Positions 61,740 through 64,000 of a stretch of DNA of 64,000 nt are shown here, piece by piece. The stretch spans positions 35,677,750 to 35,741,749 of the forward strand of contig CM067309.1 of assembly GCA_034231615.1 (NCBI GenBank). Reading direction: 5' to 3'. The stretch comes from Meghimatium bilineatum. Lineage: Eukaryota; Mollusca; Gastropoda; Stylommatophora; Philomycidae. Position 1 is the first letter of the stretch. The number at the start of each line of letters is the position of its first letter. The notes under the pieces were generated by a model. It searched no databases. It was not told the origin of the DNA and worked only from the letters and a program-made list of their open reading frames with translations. The translations under genes were made by a program, and so were the position numbers.

Positions 61740-61990
61740 ACTGTCAACATCTTTCTAGAATTCAGGGACTCCACAAGTGCTCTTCATGTCATCATCTATA
61801 AAGAATTCAGGAAACCCACAAGCCCTCTCTCTATCACCATCTATCAAGAATTCAGGGACCTCATAAACCCTCTCTTTGTCAATATATATCATGAATTCAG
61901 GGGATCCCACAAGTCCTCTATCACCATCTATCAAGAATTCAGGGACCCCCATAAGCACTCTCTCTTTGTCAACATCTATGATGTATTCAG
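61740..61990. repeat. 45-50 bp degenerate array in the 3' flank
   Basis: Five to six units with tcaagaattcagggaccc and caacatctatgatg-type blocks; probably in the 3' UTR if the poly(A) signal is right. Confidence 0.85.
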
Positions 61991-62032
61991 GGACCCTATG
62001 TGCTTAATTATGTCAAAAAGTTTCCCAACAAA

Positions 62033-62038
62033 AATAAA
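62033..62038 (+). promoter_or_regulatory. Candidate poly(A) signal (aataaa)
   Basis: First AATAAA seen after the stop codon, about 480 bp downstream and followed by an AT-rich stretch. Position fits a 3' UTR end, but the hexamer is common in AT-rich DNA. Confidence 0.3.
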
Positions 62039-62489
62039 ACATTTTTTAAGCAGAAAAGTGCACAAATACTACATATTTTCATATTTTTAGAAAACATTTT
62101 AAAATTTTTATAAAATATTTTCACATTTTTAGAAAACATTTCAGATTTAAAAAAAACTTATTTGCTGTTTAAAAGGACATTATTGTACATGTTAGCCTCC
62201 CCCCCCCCCCTCCCCCACACACCCTGTCAACATTTATCAAACTTTTTTCAGACACTTCCTAATTATTTACTTAATGTATGGGCAGCAGGTAACGTAGGAA
62301 TGCTGCGACTTTTCCTAATTGTTTACAGAATATCTGGACAGCACCTAACGTAGGAATGCTGCACATTCTCCTGCCTGTTTAAATTTCAGAACGATTATTA
62401 CTTTACTCGTTAACATCTGCCATGTGGTCGATTTGGTGCTTTTTACTCTGTTTCTGGTGTCATGGTGCAGTAACAGTAATCCTTTCTTA

Positions 62490-62905
62490 TGCTGTTGAGG
62501 CTCATATAGGAATATGTGGTCAAGTCTGCATTGAGGCTCATATAGGAAAATGTGGTCAAGTCTGCATTGAGGTTCATATAGGAATATGTTGTCAAGTCTG
62601 CATTGAGGTTCATATAGCAATATGTGGTCAAGTCTGCATTGAGGTTCATATAGGAATATGTGGTCAAGTTCTGCATTGAGGTTCATATAGGAATATGTTG
62701 TCAAGTCTGTGTTGAGGTTCATATAGGAATATGTTGTCAAGTCTGCATTGAGGTTCATATAGCAATATGTGGTCAAGTCTGCATTGAAGTTCATATAGGA
62801 ATATGTTGTCAAATCTGCATTGAAGTTCATATAGGAATATGTTGTCAAGTCTGCATTGAAGTCCATATAGGAATACTGGTATATTGTCAAGTCTGCATTT
62901 ATTCT
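62490..62905. repeat. 36-bp array (about 11 units)
   Basis: Unit contains gaggttcatataggaatatg then ttgtcaagtctgcatt. Confidence 0.96.
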
Positions 62906-63164
62906 TTACCAATTATTTATTTACAGAGGATGTTGTCAGTATCGTGCTTTCCCAGATGATCTGGTACCCATTTCATTAAGCGTGGTCGACCACGACAACA
63001 TTTTTGGTTTTTAATATGTTTCCAGTTTTACTAGAAAATGGAACCTTTAATATCTCAACTAGAAAATCTTAGGTGTATTTCCAGAAAGAATGTTTGCTAT
63101 GGGTAGGTTTCTGTTGTTGTTGTTTTTTTAAATCAATGAGGTCTGCGTTCTCAGTGTTCTTATG

Positions 63165-63790
63165 TATTCAATAAGAAACATAAGTGTTTGTGAAACGTGG
63201 ACAGTGTATGATAGACATGCAAGAAAATTAAATCATTTCCATCTTACCTGCCTACATAAAAAACATCCTTTGGTGGGACAAAGTACCAGACTGCGAGGTC
63301 TTGGTAAAATCAACCTCAATAAGCATCTACACAAAACTTATGAAAGCGCAAGCACGCTGGGCAGGTCATCTTGTGCGTATGGAGGACTCGTGTCTTCCAA
63401 AACAAATATATTATGCAGGACTCAAGGCAGGAATTCGAAAAGCTAGTGGACAGAAAAAGCGCTTCAAAGACACGCACAAGTCATCACTGAAATATCTTAA
63501 CATTGATGTAGGCTCTTGGTTTTGGGAGAACATCGCTCAGGATAGAGCAGCATGGCGTTACAGCCTTAGGATGGGAGCATTAGCGGCGTAAGAGACCAGA
63601 CAAGATACTGCAAGACAGAAGCAGGCACGTAGAAAAGAAAACAACATCTCAACGTCCCATAGATCTAAACGTCCCTTCTACAACTGTCAATTCTGAAGAA
63701 GAACATTTTGTGAGCGCATTCGACTTGTTAGTTATTTAAAAACACACTTTATTTTGTATTACTTATTGTTATTATTATTATAGTTGAATT
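63165..63790 (+). pseudogene. C2H2-finger LINE fragment
   Basis: Frames give CETWTVYDRHARKLNHFHLT, then MKAQARWAGHLVRMEDSCLP, GIRKASGQKKRFKDTHKSSL and a broken finger FCERIRLVSYLKTH. Ends close to the shared gatggatgaac motif at 63810. Confidence 0.85.
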
Positions 63791-63824
63791 TTTGGTCATC
63801 GGCGATTACGATGGATGAACATCA

Positions 63825-63900
63825 ATCTACAGAATGGAAATGGATTGTGTCACCGTTTTATTTGCGCCAATGGCCCGACACATCCATCTTTGATGGGTAC
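63825..63900 (-). mobile_element. SINE-like fragment, minus strand
   Basis: ttatttgcgccaatggcccg then acacatccatctttg. Faces a plus-strand copy that begins at about 63905. Confidence 0.6.
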
Positions 63901-63904
63901 TCCT

Positions 63905-64000
63905 CTTTCAGGTCCCAGCATCACACGAAGGAGATTATGGGGTGAAGTCGTATGTCAATGATGTGTCAGGTCAAAAAGTGCAGATATCGCAGCCAAGTTG
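63905..64000 (+). mobile_element. SINE-like element cut by the window end
   Basis: ggtgaagtcgtatgtcaatg and gtgcagatatcgcagccaag match the middle of the family; runs off the window. Confidence 0.5.

Overview
This is an AT-rich stretch of an animal nuclear genome. The signs are a multi-exon gene with GT-AG introns, several clades of non-LTR retrotransposon, a Penelope-like element and MITEs. No prokaryotic operon, rRNA or tRNA gene was recognised. The mix of elements suggests an invertebrate, perhaps a lophotrochozoan such as a mollusc, but the sequence does not settle the phylum.

The only host gene I can support is a receptor (particulate) guanylyl cyclase on the + strand. Thirteen coding exons lie between 8056 and 61552. 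Every splice phase agrees, and joined they give a 789-residue open frame ending in TAA. In order they encode a juxtamembrane segment, a kinase-homology pseudokinase domain (HGN in place of HRD), a signalling-helix coiled coil, a complete guanylyl cyclase catalytic domain and a Ser/Thr-rich C-terminal tail of about 245 residues. The ligand-binding ectodomain and the membrane segment were not found and probably lie upstream of the window.

The introns make up nearly all of the window and are filled with two kinds of sequence. First, about 40 tandem arrays (13-100 bp units); several start or end exactly at the gene's splice sites, so splice donors or acceptors are themselves multiplied. Others have grown inside dead retrotransposon reading frames, where the parental codons are still recognisable. 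Second, layers of retroelements: an apparently complete single-ORF I-like LINE with RNase H at 19879-23931, more copies of that family, many RTE-like reverse transcriptase fragments, a C2H2-finger LINE family, a LINE family with an (ATAAC)n tail, a Penelope-like GIY-YIG remnant with short mobile tails, a SINE-like family whose 3' end resembles that of the I-like LINE, a hAT-type MITE and a TIR element.

Layout: 1-8050, tandem arrays plus RTE fragments, MITE and SINE upstream of the first visible exon; 8056-26531, an 18 kb intron with the PLE remnant, foldback element, several LINE pieces and the intact LINE; 26532-38160, the kinase-homology and coiled-coil exons; 41613-50898, the cyclase exons; 50899-60807, an intron with a dead I-like LINE, large minisatellites and the TIR element; 60808-61552, the last exon; 61553-64000, 3' flank with arrays, a C2H2-LINE fragment and SINE pieces.
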